A stretch of DNA of 64,000 nt from Suilimivivens sp045586385 (GCA_045586385.1 JAZNAE010000005.1:62001-126000); one strand, 5' to 3'; counted from the first letter of the stretch, positions 16,844 to 25,669 are shown. The notes: generated by a model from the letters alone, not told the origin. Translations and numbers: made by a program.

Positions 16844-16876
16844 AAAAAAATTGAGGGATAGTACTTGCTATCCCTC
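16844..16876 (-). terminator. terminator of rqcH, overlapping its stop codon
   Basis: On the minus strand GAGGGATA (16876-16869) and TATCCCTC (16860-16853) form a hairpin followed by AATTTTTTT. The stem includes the last codons and the stop of the gene. Confidence 0.85.
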
Positions 16877-18625
16877 TGCTAATTTTATATTAGAAATATC
16901 ACTGTCAATCATCATAGAATAGTTGGTATAGTAAACCACAAATCCGGGCTTGCCGGCATTTGGCTTTTTCACATGTTTTCTTTCTACATAATCAATTTCA
17001 ACCTTGTCCTGTTCCCTACCCTTGGAATAGTAGGCAGCCAGACGGGCAGCCTCTTCAAAAGTCCTGTCCGGGAGTTCCTCGCCGTTTGTTTTCACGATGA
17101 CGTGGGAGCCGGGCATACCTTTGGCATGAAACCACCAGTCACCGCCGTTTGCAAATTTAAAGGTCAGCTCATCATTCTGGAAATTATTTTTCCCCACATA
17201 CATATGAAAACCGTCACTACTTATATAGTGGAAGGGCTTGCTGGTGATTTTCACTTTTTTATTTCCGCCCTTGCGGTGGATATAGCCGCTCTCAATCAGT
17301 TCTTCTTTAATCTGCGTCAAATCTTCTTCAAGTAGGGCAATATCCAGAGCATTCTGAATGGATTCCAGATGATCAATTTCTTCCTTTACTTCTAGCGTTA
17401 ATTTGGAAAGAGCCTCATAGGTACGTTTTAATTTACCGTATTTATCAAAATATTTTTTTGCATTTTCTGTGGCGGTAAGCTGCGGATCCAGAGGAATGGT
17501 AATCATTTCATTGGTGTAATAATTCAGTGCCCCTATGGATTTGGCACCGGGAGCTACGCCGTAGCCGTAAGTATTTAATAATTCCCCATAAATTTTATAC
17601 TTGTCTTTTTTTTCCGTATCCTGCATCTGGCGGACCTGCAGGTCATATTTCTTTATATTACGTTCCAACGCAGTTTGAACAATCTTGCGAAGGTCCACGG
17701 ACTTTTGTCTGATGCGTGTAATGGTATTTTTCTCCGCATAATACTGTTCTAAAAGAGCGGATACGGATGTAAACGGGCGTAAGGATTCCTGCGGGTAGGA
17801 AGCCGGGGGTATCACAAAGAAATCCACAGGGGCACTGTTTTCATAAATGATTCCGGGCGAGAATTTCTGCTCCTTTACGCAGGACATAATCTTATCAAAA
17901 GCCCGGTATAGCCCATCTAAAAGGCTTTCTCCGCCAGCAGTTTCCGAAAAGATAGCAGTAGATGCATCTCCGTCAATAAGGGCAGCTACACAGATTTCCT
18001 GTGAAATCTGCGGGGAAAGCCCGGTAAATGAGGTGAAAAGTGCTTTATAGACCGCAGTGGATTTACTGCAAATAATCTCCTTAAACTCAGATCCCGTAAC
18101 AGTAAGAGGATTTTTTTTATCCTGTGTCATAGGGATAAAGTAATCTCTTCCGGGCAAAACCTCACGGACAGAACTGACCATTCCGGAAATATGCTTGATA
18201 CTGTCAATAATCATGTCCTCATCGTTTATAAAAATAATGTTGCTGTGTTTGCCCATGATTTCCATAACAAGAATTTTACGGCAAAGGTCTCCCATTTCAT
18301 TTAAATGTTCCACATGAATCTGTACGATTCGCTCAAGCCCCGGCTGGGTAACATCGGTAATGCGGCCGTTTTGCAGATGCTTGCGAAGAAGCATACAAAA
18401 GCCGGGCGCAGTCATGGGCGATTGCTTGTTTGTTTCCGTCAGATAAATAAGAGGAAGAGAAGCACCTGCTGAAAGCAGAAGCTTGGTCTGTCCGCCGTCT
18501 TTTGTTTTTACTGTAAGTAACAACTCGTCGTTTTCGGGCTGTGCAATTTTATAAATACGTCCGCCTACAAGGATTTCCTGTAATTCAGAAACCACGGCGG
18601 CCACTGTAATTCCGTCAAAAGCCAT
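16868..18625 (-). CDS. rqcH: ribosome quality control factor RqcH (NFACT family, Rqc2 homologue)
   Basis: 585 aa. RqcH binds obstructed 50S subunits carrying peptidyl-tRNA and recruits tRNA-Ala to add C-terminal alanine tails. It was formerly annotated as fibronectin-binding protein (FbpA/PavA). The NFACT-N domain starts at MAFDGITVAAVVSEL, with the HLQNGRI and LERIVQI region (the conserved Asp-Arg appears here as Glu-Arg). A coiled coil follows (~residues 270-420), then NFACT-R (DUF814) with GFHMYVGKNN, GDWWFHAKGMPGSHVI and KPGFVVYY. The long frame begins at 18700, but ATG 18625 has AAAGGAG just upstream and matches the family start, so I use it. It is divergent from yicC. Confidence 0.93.
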   Translation of the reverse strand: MAFDGITVAAVVSELQEILVGGRIYKIAQPENDELLLTVKTKDGGQTKLLLSAGASLPLIYLTETNKQSPMTAPGFCMLLRKHLQNGRITDVTQPGLERIVQIHVEHLNEMGDLCRKILVMEIMGKHSNIIFINDEDMIIDSIKHISGMVSSVREVLPGRDYFIPMTQDKKNPLTVTGSEFKEIICSKSTAVYKALFTSFTGLSPQISQEICVAALIDGDASTAIFSETAGGESLLDGLYRAFDKIMSCVKEQKFSPGIIYENSAPVDFFVIPPASYPQESLRPFTSVSALLEQYYAEKNTITRIRQKSVDLRKIVQTALERNIKKYDLQVRQMQDTEKKDKYKIYGELLNTYGYGVAPGAKSIGALNYYTNEMITIPLDPQLTATENAKKYFDKYGKLKRTYEALSKLTLEVKEEIDHLESIQNALDIALLEEDLTQIKEELIESGYIHRKGGNKKVKITSKPFHYISSDGFHMYVGKNNFQNDELTFKFANGGDWWFHAKGMPGSHVIVKTNGEELPDRTFEEAARLAAYYSKGREQDKVEIDYVERKHVKKPNAGKPGFVVYYTNYSMMIDSDISNIKLAEG

Positions 18626-18647
18626 AGTTAGAACTCCTTTCCTGCTA

Positions 18648-18676
18648 AGTATAACCCAAATTGCTATTTCAAACAA
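18648..18676 (-). promoter_or_regulatory. rqcH promoter
   Basis: Minus strand: TTGTTT (18676-18671), 17-bp spacer, TATACT (18653-18648), about 23 bp before the start codon. Confidence 0.55.
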
Positions 18677-18683
18677 GCAAACC

Positions 18684-18712
18684 TTGACGTTTTTAGGCAC
18701 TTATTCTATAAT
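18684..18712 (+). promoter_or_regulatory. promoter of the yicC-remA-gmk-rpoZ operon
   Basis: TTGACG (18684-18689), 17-bp spacer, TATAAT (18707-18712). The leader of about 75 nt contains GTGCAG and CTGCAC, which could pair. Confidence 0.8.
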
Positions 18713-18794
18713 AGTATGGAATGTGCAGAAGTGGGGGATTCGATAGTTGGATCGTGCTGCACAATACTTTTGGAAGGTATGAGGGAGTAACGGC

Positions 18795-19673
18795 ATGATA
18801 AAAAGTATGACCGGTTTCGGCAGATGTGAGATACAGGAAGCAGAGCGTAAAATTACGGTTGAGATGAAGTCCGTAAATCACAGATATCTTGATGTCAATA
18901 TCAAGATGCCCAAGAAACTGAATTTTTTTGAAGCAGCAATCAGAAATGAACTGAAAAACTATATTCAGAGAGGTAAGGTAGATGTTTTCATTACCTATGA
19001 AGATTTTACCGAATCCAATGTCTGTGTAAAGTATAATAAAGAACTGGCTGCAGAGTACATGGGCTACTTAAAGCAGATGGCAGAGGACTTTGAACTGGAT
19101 AATGATGTAAGGGTATCAGGGCTCTCCAGATATCCTGAGGTGCTTACTATGGAAGAGCAGACCATTGATGAAGAAGCTCTGTGGCAGCTCCTTGACAAGG
19201 CAATCAAGGGCGCATCGGAAGGTTTTGTGCAGACCAGAATCAAAGAAGGAAATCATTTAAAGGACGATTTGATTGACAAACTGGATGGCATGCTTTCCCA
19301 TGTTGATTTCATCACAGAGCGTTCCCCTCAGATTATTACAGAATATAAGCAAAAATTAGAAGATAAAGTAAAAGAACTTTTAGAAGATGCCAAGGTAGAC
19401 GAAAACAGACTTTTAATGGAAGTGACTATTTTTGCCGACAAGGTATGTGTGGATGAAGAACTGGTGCGTTTAAGAAGCCATATCGAAACCACCAAGGAAA
19501 CCCTTATCACAGGTGGAAGCATCGGTAGAAAGCTTGACTTTATTGCACAGGAAATGAACCGTGAAGCCAATACGATTTTATCCAAGTCAAATGATTTGGA
19601 AATTTCCAATCGTGCTATTGAACTTAAGACAGAAATTGAAAAAGTCAGAGAACAGATTCAGAACATTGAATAA
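18795..19673 (+). CDS. yicC: YicC/YloC-type endoribonuclease
   Basis: 292 aa, standard length. The N-terminal YicC_N domain begins MIKSMTGFGR and contains VNHRYLDVNIKMP; the C-terminal DUF1732 domain contains EELVRLRSHIETT, GGSIGRKLDFIAQEMNREANTI and the SNDLEISN end. Members are metal-dependent RNA endonucleases linked to RNA turnover and stress. First gene of a conserved Firmicute operon with remA, gmk and rpoZ, under the promoter at 18684-18712. Confidence 0.95.
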   Translation: MIKSMTGFGRCEIQEAERKITVEMKSVNHRYLDVNIKMPKKLNFFEAAIRNELKNYIQRGKVDVFITYEDFTESNVCVKYNKELAAEYMGYLKQMAEDFELDNDVRVSGLSRYPEVLTMEEQTIDEEALWQLLDKAIKGASEGFVQTRIKEGNHLKDDLIDKLDGMLSHVDFITERSPQIITEYKQKLEDKVKELLEDAKVDENRLLMEVTIFADKVCVDEELVRLRSHIETTKETLITGGSIGRKLDFIAQEMNREANTILSKSNDLEISNRAIELKTEIEKVREQIQNIE

Positions 19674-19690
19674 GGATAGTGAGGTAAGCC

Positions 19691-19951
19691 TTGAACAAGC
19701 TGATTAACATTGGTTTTGGCAATATTGTAAATGCCGGCAGGATTATTGCGATTGTAAGTCCCGATTCCGCTCCGGTAAAGCGTATGGTACAGAAGGCCAA
19801 AGAAGAAGGCAGTGCAATCGATGCCACGCAGGGGCGAAAGACAAAAGCAGTTCTGGTGATGGAAAACAGCCAGTTGGTTTTATCTGCATTATTGCCGGAG
19901 ACCATAGCCCAGAGAGCCCAGGCAGAAGGGAAAGATGATGATGAAACGTAA
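19691..19951 (+). CDS. remA: RemA-family extracellular matrix regulator (DUF370)
   Basis: 86 aa. RemA is a small DNA-binding protein that activates biofilm matrix genes in Bacillus; in clostridia the role is less studied. Family signatures are NIGFGNIVNAGRIIAIVSPDSAPVKR in the first third and DATQGRKTKAVLVM in the middle (written here in part). It uses a TTG start at 19691 preceded by GAGGT; no ATG fits the family N-terminus. It overlaps gmk by 17 nt, so the two are translated together. Confidence 0.93.
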   Translation: MNKLINIGFGNIVNAGRIIAIVSPDSAPVKRMVQKAKEEGSAIDATQGRKTKAVLVMENSQLVLSALLPETIAQRAQAEGKDDDET

Positions 19952-20567
19952 AGGAATTTTGATTGTAGTTTCAGGCTTTTCAGGAGCCGGAAAAGGAACA
20001 CTGATGAAGCGGCTTATCAGCGACTATGATAATTATGCGTTGTCTGTTTCCATGACTACGAGAAATCCCAGACCCGGAGAAGTAAGCGGAAGAGAATACT
20101 TTTTTGTAAGCCGCGAGCAATTTGAAAAACAGATTGCAGAAAATGGACTGGTAGAGTATGCTTCTTATTGTGACAATTATTACGGAACACCCAAAGCATA
20201 CGTGGAAGAACAGCTTGAAAAAGGGAAAGATGTTATTCTTGAAATAGAAATACAGGGAGCCTTAAAGGTAAAGAAACAGTTCCCGGAAGCACTACTTCTT
20301 TTCGTGATGCCACCAAGTGCAAAGGAACTTCGAAGAAGACTGGAAGGTAGAGGTACCGAGACGAAAGAGGTTATCGACAAACGTCTTAAGAGGGCATCAG
20401 AAGAAGCAGAAGGAATAGAGGAATATGATTACATTGTAATCAATGATGATTTAGAGGAGTGTGTCAGACATATGCACAGCGTGATTATGGCAGCACACGA
20501 TACCCCGGACAGATGTGGGGACTTGATTGAAAAAATGAGAAAGGAACTGGAAGCCTTTACAAAATAG
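19935..20567 (+). CDS. gmk: guanylate kinase
   Basis: 210 aa. Phosphorylates GMP to GDP with ATP. The P-loop is GFSGAGKGT near residue 15, then the GMP-binding segment SMTTRNPRPGEVSGREYFF and DVILEIEIQGA. Three ATG codons in a row (19935, 19938, 19941) lie in the 3' end of remA; AGAAGGGA precedes them, so the exact start is uncertain by two codons. In Firmicutes gmk, remA and rpoZ are regularly neighbours; (p)ppGpp inhibits Gmk in this phylum. Confidence 0.97.
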   Translation: MMMKRKGILIVVSGFSGAGKGTLMKRLISDYDNYALSVSMTTRNPRPGEVSGREYFFVSREQFEKQIAENGLVEYASYCDNYYGTPKAYVEEQLEKGKDVILEIEIQGALKVKKQFPEALLLFVMPPSAKELRRRLEGRGTETKEVIDKRLKRASEEAEGIEEYDYIVINDDLEECVRHMHSVIMAAHDTPDRCGDLIEKMRKELEAFTK

Positions 20568-20590
20568 GCGATCCATGAAAGGAGAAAAAT

Positions 20591-20824
20591 ATGTTACATC
20601 CATCTTATTCAGACTTAATGAAAGTAGTAAACAGTGAAGTAGAGCAGGGCGAAGCACCTGTTGTAAACAGCAGATATTCCATCGTAATGGCAGCTTCTAA
20701 GAGAGCGCGCCAGATTATCGGCGGCGAAGATCCCTTAGTACAGTCTAAGGAAATCAAACCTTTATCCATTGCGGTAGAAGAATTAAATCAGGGAAAAGTT
20801 AAAATCCTGTCAGATGAAGAATAA
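20591..20824 (+). CDS. rpoZ: RNA polymerase omega subunit
   Basis: 77 aa. Small RNA polymerase assembly subunit. Key features are LHPSYSDLM at the start, NSRYSIVMAASKRARQI (the conserved RYxLVxxAxKRARQ helix) and IKPLSIAVEELNQGK. AAAGGAG precedes the ATG. Last gene of the yicC operon, closed by the hairpin at 20834-20866. Confidence 0.96.
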   Translation: MLHPSYSDLMKVVNSEVEQGEAPVVNSRYSIVMAASKRARQIIGGEDPLVQSKEIKPLSIAVEELNQGKVKILSDEE

Positions 20825-20833
20825 AACAGTTTG

Positions 20834-20866
20834 ATGGCGACCGCAAAATACGGTCGCCATTTATAT
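20834..20866 (+). terminator. terminator after rpoZ
   Basis: Perfect 10-bp arms ATGGCGACCG (20834-20843) and CGGTCGCCAT (20851-20860), then TTATAT. The T-run is short, so some readthrough to rimO is possible. Confidence 0.75.
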
Positions 20867-20903
20867 AAGACCCGGAATATTTCCGGAAAAAGGAGCAACA
20901 AGA

Positions 20904-22232
20904 ATGAAGGTTTTATTTGTTTCACTGGGATGTGATAAAAATCTGGTGGATTCGGAAATGATGATAGGAATGCTTGCAGAAAAAGGATATTCCTTCACTG
21001 ATGATGAAACGCAGGCGGAAGCGGTTGTTGTAAACACCTGTTGTTTTATTAATGATGCCAAGGAAGAAAGTATCAATACGATTCTGGAAATGGCAGAACT
21101 GAAAAAAAACGGGCAGATAAAAGCCCTGATTGTGGCAGGTTGTCTGGCACAGCGCTATAAGGAAGAAATACAGGATGAAATTGAAGAAGTAGATGCCATT
21201 ATCGGAACTTCTGCCATTGATGTTCTGGCACAGACACTGGATGAAGTTCTTGACGGAAAAGGCAGCAATCATATAGAGCCTTTGGATAAGGCACCGGTCA
21301 GCGGCAAAAAACGAATCTTGACTACCGGCGGGCATTATGCTTATCTTAAGATAGCAGAGGGGTGCAATAAACATTGTACTTATTGTATCATTCCGAAAGT
21401 CAGGGGAAATTACAGAAGCGTTCCTATAGAAACACTTCTTGCAGAGGCAAAAACGCTGGCAGAGGGAGGCGTTAGGGAACTGATTTTGGTTGCCCAGGAA
21501 ACCACCCTTTACGGCATGGATTTATATGGAGAGAAGACTTTGCCAAAGCTTCTTGAAAAACTTTCTGAGATAGAAGAATTACAATGGATCAGAATTTTAT
21601 ATTGTTATCCGGAAGAGATTACGGACGAACTCATTGAAACCATTAAGAGGCTGCCCAAGGTGTGCCATTATTTAGACATTCCCATCCAGAGCGGAAGCGA
21701 TAAAGTGTTAAAGCGCATGGGAAGAAGAACTGATACAAAGCAGATAGGTGATCTGATTACAAAACTTCGGAAGGAGATTCCCGATATTTGCATCAGAACC
21801 ACCTTTATTACCGGCTTTCCGGGAGAGACGCAAAAAGACCATGAAGATACCATGGCGTTTGTCAATGAAATGGAGTTTGACCGTCTGGGAGCCTTTACCT
21901 ATTCCCAGGAAGAGGATACACCGGCAGCGGGTATGGAAGACCAGGTTGATGATGATGTGAAGATAATGCGTCAGGAAGAGATGATGGAGCTTCAGCAGGA
22001 AATTGCTTTTGAAGCAGCGGATGACATGGAAGGAAAAATTCTCACCGTTATGGTAGAAGGAAAAATAGCGGAAGACGACGTTTATGTCACCAGAACCTAT
22101 AAAGATGCACCGGGAGTGGATGGCTATTTGTTCTTGCAAACAGACAGAAGTCTTATGAGCGGTGATTTTGTAAAAGTAAAAGTGACAGGTTCCCATGAAT
22201 ATGATTTGATAGGTGAGCCTGTAGAAGAGTAG
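20904..22232 (+). CDS. rimO: ribosomal protein uS12 methylthiotransferase RimO
   Basis: 442 aa. Radical-SAM enzyme with two [4Fe-4S] clusters that methylthiolates the conserved Asp of ribosomal protein S12. The N-terminal UPF0004 domain has Cys in SLGCDKNLVDSE, VNTCCFINDA and VAGCLAQRY; the radical-SAM motif is CNKHCTYC (residues ~154-161); a TRAM domain ends the protein (DVYVTRTYKDAPGVDGYLF). The SLGCDKNLVDSE signature distinguishes RimO from MiaB. AAAAAGGAG precedes the ATG. It starts the rimO-pgsA-cinA(C) block. Confidence 0.97.
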   Translation: MKVLFVSLGCDKNLVDSEMMIGMLAEKGYSFTDDETQAEAVVVNTCCFINDAKEESINTILEMAELKKNGQIKALIVAGCLAQRYKEEIQDEIEEVDAIIGTSAIDVLAQTLDEVLDGKGSNHIEPLDKAPVSGKKRILTTGGHYAYLKIAEGCNKHCTYCIIPKVRGNYRSVPIETLLAEAKTLAEGGVRELILVAQETTLYGMDLYGEKTLPKLLEKLSEIEELQWIRILYCYPEEITDELIETIKRLPKVCHYLDIPIQSGSDKVLKRMGRRTDTKQIGDLITKLRKEIPDICIRTTFITGFPGETQKDHEDTMAFVNEMEFDRLGAFTYSQEEDTPAAGMEDQVDDDVKIMRQEEMMELQQEIAFEAADDMEGKILTVMVEGKIAEDDVYVTRTYKDAPGVDGYLFLQTDRSLMSGDFVKVKVTGSHEYDLIGEPVEE

Positions 22233-22271
22233 CGAAGCGGTTGATAAATCAGCAGAAACGGAGAGGTTAAG

Positions 22272-22805
22272 ATGAATTTACCCAATAAACTGACAATATT
22301 TCGAGTGATTTTAATTCCCTTTTTTATAGTATTTTTATTAGTGCCCATTACACCTGTAGATCAGTGGATCGCACTTGCCATTTTTATTGTGGCCAGTCTG
22401 ACAGATTTTCTGGATGGTTACATTGCAAGAAAACATAATCTGGTAACTAATTTCGGTAAGTTTATGGATCCCCTTGCAGACAAACTGCTGGTATGTTCTG
22501 CACTTATTTGCCTGGTGGAACTTGAGAGAATTCCTTCATGGATGGTAATTTTAATTATTGCAAGAGAATTTGTCATTAGCGGATTCAGACTCATTGCATC
22601 CGATAACGGCGTTGTGATTGCGGCAAGTTATTGGGGAAAGTTTAAGACAACATTCCAGATTATTGCGGTATGTCTGATGATTGCAAATCTTCCTGTGTTG
22701 CAGAGCATAACCGATATTGTAACTTGGATAGCAGTGATTTTAACAGTTGTATCTTTGATAGATTATCTTGTAAAAAATAAGGATGTTATGAAGGAGACTA
22801 AATAA
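22272..22805 (+). CDS. pgsA: CDP-diacylglycerol-glycerol-3-phosphate 3-phosphatidyltransferase
   Basis: 177 aa membrane enzyme that makes phosphatidylglycerophosphate, the first step to phosphatidylglycerol. The CDP-alcohol phosphotransferase motif is complete: DFLDGYIARK then GKFMDPLADK, giving the four metal/CDP-binding Asp residues (about residues 45-72). About five membrane helices. It follows rimO by 39 nt and touches the next gene (TAATG), a standard Firmicute order pgsA-cinA-recA. Confidence 0.96.
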   Translation: MNLPNKLTIFRVILIPFFIVFLLVPITPVDQWIALAIFIVASLTDFLDGYIARKHNLVTNFGKFMDPLADKLLVCSALICLVELERIPSWMVILIIAREFVISGFRLIASDNGVVIAASYWGKFKTTFQIIAVCLMIANLPVLQSITDIVTWIAVILTVVSLIDYLVKNKDVMKETK

Positions 22806-23275
22806 TGGGTCTTGCAGAAGAAATCGTAGCACTTCTTTCTGAAAAAAAATATAAGCTTACGACAGCAGAGTCCTGCACTGGTGGAATGATTTCTTCCGAA
22901 CTTGTGAATGTGGCAGGTATTTCAGAGTTTTACGAGGAAGGCTATATTACTTATGCCAACCATGCCAAAAGTAAACTGCTCGGCGTAGATGAAGAGGTCC
23001 TAAAGACCAAGGGGGCTGTAAGCAGGGAAGTGGCCCATATGATGGCAGAAGGAGCCGCAAAGGCAGCAGGAGCAGATGTATCGGTGGCGGTAACAGGAAT
23101 TGCGGGACCGGGCGGCGGAACAAAAGAAAAGCCGGTAGGACTTGTATACATCGGATGTTATGTTCGGGGAGAAGTGACAGTAACCGAGAATCATTTTGAC
23201 GGAGACCGCTTTGCCATACGCAGACAGACAACGGAAAGGGCGCTTAGGCAACTTTTGGACTGTATGAGAAAATAA
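22805..23275 (+). CDS. CinA C-terminal domain amidohydrolase (PncC type)
   Basis: 156 aa. Stand-alone C-terminal domain of CinA, an NMN amidohydrolase that returns nicotinamide mononucleotide to NAD synthesis. Motifs: TAESCTGGMISSELVNVAG with the catalytic Ser, YITYANHAKSKLLGV and TGIAGPGGGTKEKPVGLVYI (in part). The N-terminal MoCF-like half found in full-length CinA is absent. ATG overlaps the pgsA stop by one base. Confidence 0.94.
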   Translation: MGLAEEIVALLSEKKYKLTTAESCTGGMISSELVNVAGISEFYEEGYITYANHAKSKLLGVDEEVLKTKGAVSREVAHMMAEGAAKAAGADVSVAVTGIAGPGGGTKEKPVGLVYIGCYVRGEVTVTENHFDGDRFAIRRQTTERALRQLLDCMRK

Positions 23276-23320
23276 TAGGGAAACGTTTGTGGAAATAGAG
23301 AGAGATGTGAAAGGGACAAT

Positions 23321-24253
23321 ATGAAGAAACCATGGACTACAGGTAAAATTTTAGGAACCATATTCGGATGCTTCGGAATAGGTGTTGCTTTGATTGTTTC
23401 ATTTATGGTCAGCGTGTATCAGATAACAGATTTTATAATGGCTGTTGCAGAAAGTGAATATTTTGAAGCAGAATATGATGAAGACCGGGACGAAGACTTT
23501 GACGAAGACCGGGCTGATGATCGGGACAACGACTATGATGATGACCGGGACGACGACTACGATGATGATTATACATATGGCGGCGAAGATGATGACGATG
23601 TGTATAATTATTTTGAAAACGAATACTATGAATTTGAAGACGCTGTAAGAGATGATTTGTCTTATCGTGTGGAGTTTGATACTTACGAGAAAGATGATTT
23701 TATGGAGGATTCCGGATACATTTCCATGGATGTTACATATCCGGTAGTTTACGGTGATTCTGTCGATGAGGAGAGAGTTAATGATGCCATACAAGGTGAA
23801 ATAGGTGTAGTAGAAGATTATCTTGATGACATAGCAGATTACTTGGGTGGCGGAGAATATACTTTTACGGCTTATGCGTATGTTACCTATATGTCGGAAG
23901 AAGTGTTAAGTGTTGCTTATGTGGAGTATGCATATCTTGACGGAGATTATTTTGAAAGCTATGTGGTGCCTGTAAACATTGACATGGAAACAGGAATGGT
24001 ACTTAAAAATTCCCAGTTTTTCTCAGTGGATGATGACTTTTCCATTGAATTCAGAAAACGCTGCGAACGTCAAAACGGGATTATTGATTCTATCTCCGAT
24101 ATGTCCGATCAGGAAATTACAGAGTATTTAAGTGATGAATCCACAGTAATCGCATTCTATACCCCACTCGGTATGGAAATCGGATTTAATTATTATGACG
24201 GTTGGGTGACGGTTACCTATTCCGATTATAAGAAATATCAACAGCAATTTTAA
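23321..24253 (+). CDS. membrane-anchored protein with Asp/Arg-rich stalk and DUF4163/DUF3298 (RsiV/PdaC-like) domain
   Basis: 310 aa. A single N-terminal transmembrane helix (~10-36) is followed by a strongly acidic stalk (~45-105) built of DEDR/DDDR-type units, then an extracellular domain with YPVVYGDSVDEERVNDAI and the ending GMEIGFNYYDGWVTVTYSDYK, typical of DUF4163 plus DUF3298 as in RsiV and PdaC. Such domains bind lysozyme or modify peptidoglycan in known members; no deacetylase is attached here. It sits between cinA(C) and recA, a place where most Firmicutes have no extra gene. AAAGGGA precedes the ATG; terminator at 24265-24306. Confidence 0.72.
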   Translation: MKKPWTTGKILGTIFGCFGIGVALIVSFMVSVYQITDFIMAVAESEYFEAEYDEDRDEDFDEDRADDRDNDYDDDRDDDYDDDYTYGGEDDDDVYNYFENEYYEFEDAVRDDLSYRVEFDTYEKDDFMEDSGYISMDVTYPVVYGDSVDEERVNDAIQGEIGVVEDYLDDIADYLGGGEYTFTAYAYVTYMSEEVLSVAYVEYAYLDGDYFESYVVPVNIDMETGMVLKNSQFFSVDDDFSIEFRKRCERQNGIIDSISDMSDQEITEYLSDESTVIAFYTPLGMEIGFNYYDGWVTVTYSDYKKYQQQF

Positions 24254-24264
24254 AAGAAGATAAA

Positions 24265-24306
24265 GGCAGGATGTGATTCCAAGGCGGGATAGCAGCCTGC
24301 TTTTTT
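24265..24306 (+). terminator. terminator after the Asp-rich anchored protein
   Basis: GGCGGG/CCTGC-type arms (alternatively GCAGG at 24266-24270 with CCTGC at 24296-24300) followed by TTTTTT at 24301-24306. The rest of the 24254-24588 gap holds a 7-bp hairpin (GATGTTG 24351-24357 with CAACATC 24367-24373), a short 14-codon frame at 24447-24491 I do not trust, and the recA promoter. Confidence 0.65.
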
Positions 24307-24518
24307 GTTGCGAAATATTTGATAGTATGATACAGTAAATCATAGAATCAGATGTTGTATTTTCAGCAACATCGAAGACTATCTGCTTTGCATATCCGGC
24401 ATTTTCAGCCAACAATCCAAAGCATAAATAAGGAGGAAAGGGGGAGATGCCTATGAGGGAGATTTATCGGACAATAAGCATGTTATATTAAAATAAATGA
24501 AAAAGAAATAAAAAACAG

Positions 24519-24566
24519 TTGACAAAACCGAACATTTGTTTTATTCTTTAATAGAACAAATGTTCC
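24519..24566 (+). promoter_or_regulatory. recA promoter with two LexA (SOS) boxes
   Basis: TTGACA (24519-24524), 17-bp spacer, TATTCT (24542-24547). Box 1, CGAACATTTGTTTT (24529-24542), fills the spacer; box 2, AGAACAAATGTTCC (24553-24566), covers the start region. Both fit the Gram-positive LexA pattern CGAAC-N4-GTTC with small deviations. RNA polymerase and LexA would exclude each other, so recA should be SOS-inducible. Confidence 0.88.
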
Positions 24567-24588
24567 TGTTAAAAGGAGAGCATATTTT

Positions 24589-25623
24589 ATGGAAAAGAAT
24601 GAAAAATTAAAAGCACTTGACGCAGCACTTGGACAGATTGAAAAGCAATTCGGAAAGGGTGCAGTGATGAAACTGGGTGATCCTGCAGCACAGATGAATA
24701 TAGAGACAATTCCTACAGGTTCCCTTAGTCTTGATATTGCCCTTGGACTCGGTGGTATCCCCAAAGGAAGAGTAATCGAAATTTACGGACCCGAATCCAG
24801 TGGTAAGACTACGGTTACCTTACATATGATTGCTGAAGTACAGAAGAACGGTGGTATTGCAGGATTTATAGATGCAGAGCATGCACTTGATCCTGTGTAT
24901 GCGAAGAATATCGGTGTTGATGTGGATAATTTATATATTTCCCAGCCGGATAACGGTGAACAGGCACTTGAGATTACAGAAACCATGGTGCGTTCCGGAG
25001 CTCTTGATATCGTGGTGGTGGACTCTGTTGCGGCCCTTGTTCCCAAAGCGGAAATTGATGGAGATATGGGGGATTCCCATGTCGGATTACAGGCACGTCT
25101 CATGTCCCAGGCACTTCGTAAATTGACTGCCGTTATCAGCAAGTCAAACTGTACGGTAGTATTTATCAACCAGCTTCGTGAAAAAGTGGGAATTATGTTT
25201 GGTAATCCCGAAACTACCACAGGTGGACGTGCCTTGAAGTTTTATTCTTCCGTTCGTATGGATGTACGAAGAATTGAATCTTTGAAACAAGGCGGAGAAG
25301 TAATCGGAAACAGAACCAGGGTTAAGGTTGTAAAGAATAAAATTGCTCCTCCTTTTAAAGAGGCTGAATTTGATATCATGTTTGGGGAAGGAATATCCTA
25401 TGAGGGAGATGTTCTTGATTTGGCAGCAAGCGTGAACATCATTAATAAGAGTGGTGCATGGTATGCTTATGAAGGAAATAAAATCGGTCAGGGACGCGAG
25501 AATGCAAAACAATATCTGAAAGATAATCCGGCCGTTTGTGATGAAGTGACAGCAAAGGTTCGTGCACATTTTGGTCTTGATGGTGCGAAAGCAGCCGATG
25601 TGAAGGATAATCTTGATGAATAA
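24589..25623 (+). CDS. recA: recombinase RecA
   Basis: 344 aa. DNA strand-exchange ATPase and LexA co-protease. Walker A is GPESSGKTT; Walker B lies in DIVVVDSVAAL; loop 1 and 2 regions (GDMGDSHVGLQARLMSQALRK in part; GNPETTTGGRALKFYSS) are intact. AAGGAGAG precedes the ATG. recX follows at 46 nt without a terminator between them, so they are probably co-transcribed from the LexA-controlled promoter. Confidence 0.99.
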   Translation: MEKNEKLKALDAALGQIEKQFGKGAVMKLGDPAAQMNIETIPTGSLSLDIALGLGGIPKGRVIEIYGPESSGKTTVTLHMIAEVQKNGGIAGFIDAEHALDPVYAKNIGVDVDNLYISQPDNGEQALEITETMVRSGALDIVVVDSVAALVPKAEIDGDMGDSHVGLQARLMSQALRKLTAVISKSNCTVVFINQLREKVGIMFGNPETTTGGRALKFYSSVRMDVRRIESLKQGGEVIGNRTRVKVVKNKIAPPFKEAEFDIMFGEGISYEGDVLDLAASVNIINKSGAWYAYEGNKIGQGRENAKQYLKDNPAVCDEVTAKVRAHFGLDGAKAADVKDNLDE

Positions 25624-25669
25624 GCATCAGAATAGTAATTAAGGACAGAAATATCAGAAAGAGGACTTT

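Noticed and set aside
20870..20892. Small CCGGA/TCCGG hairpin before rimO
   Set aside because: Five-bp stem with no T-run; may be accidental and lies at the ribosome site spacing of rimO.
24447..24491. 14-codon frame (MPMREIYRTISMLY) with AAGGAGG upstream, before recA
   Set aside because: Very short, no homologue recalled, and the recA promoter starts just after it; insufficient for a gene call.
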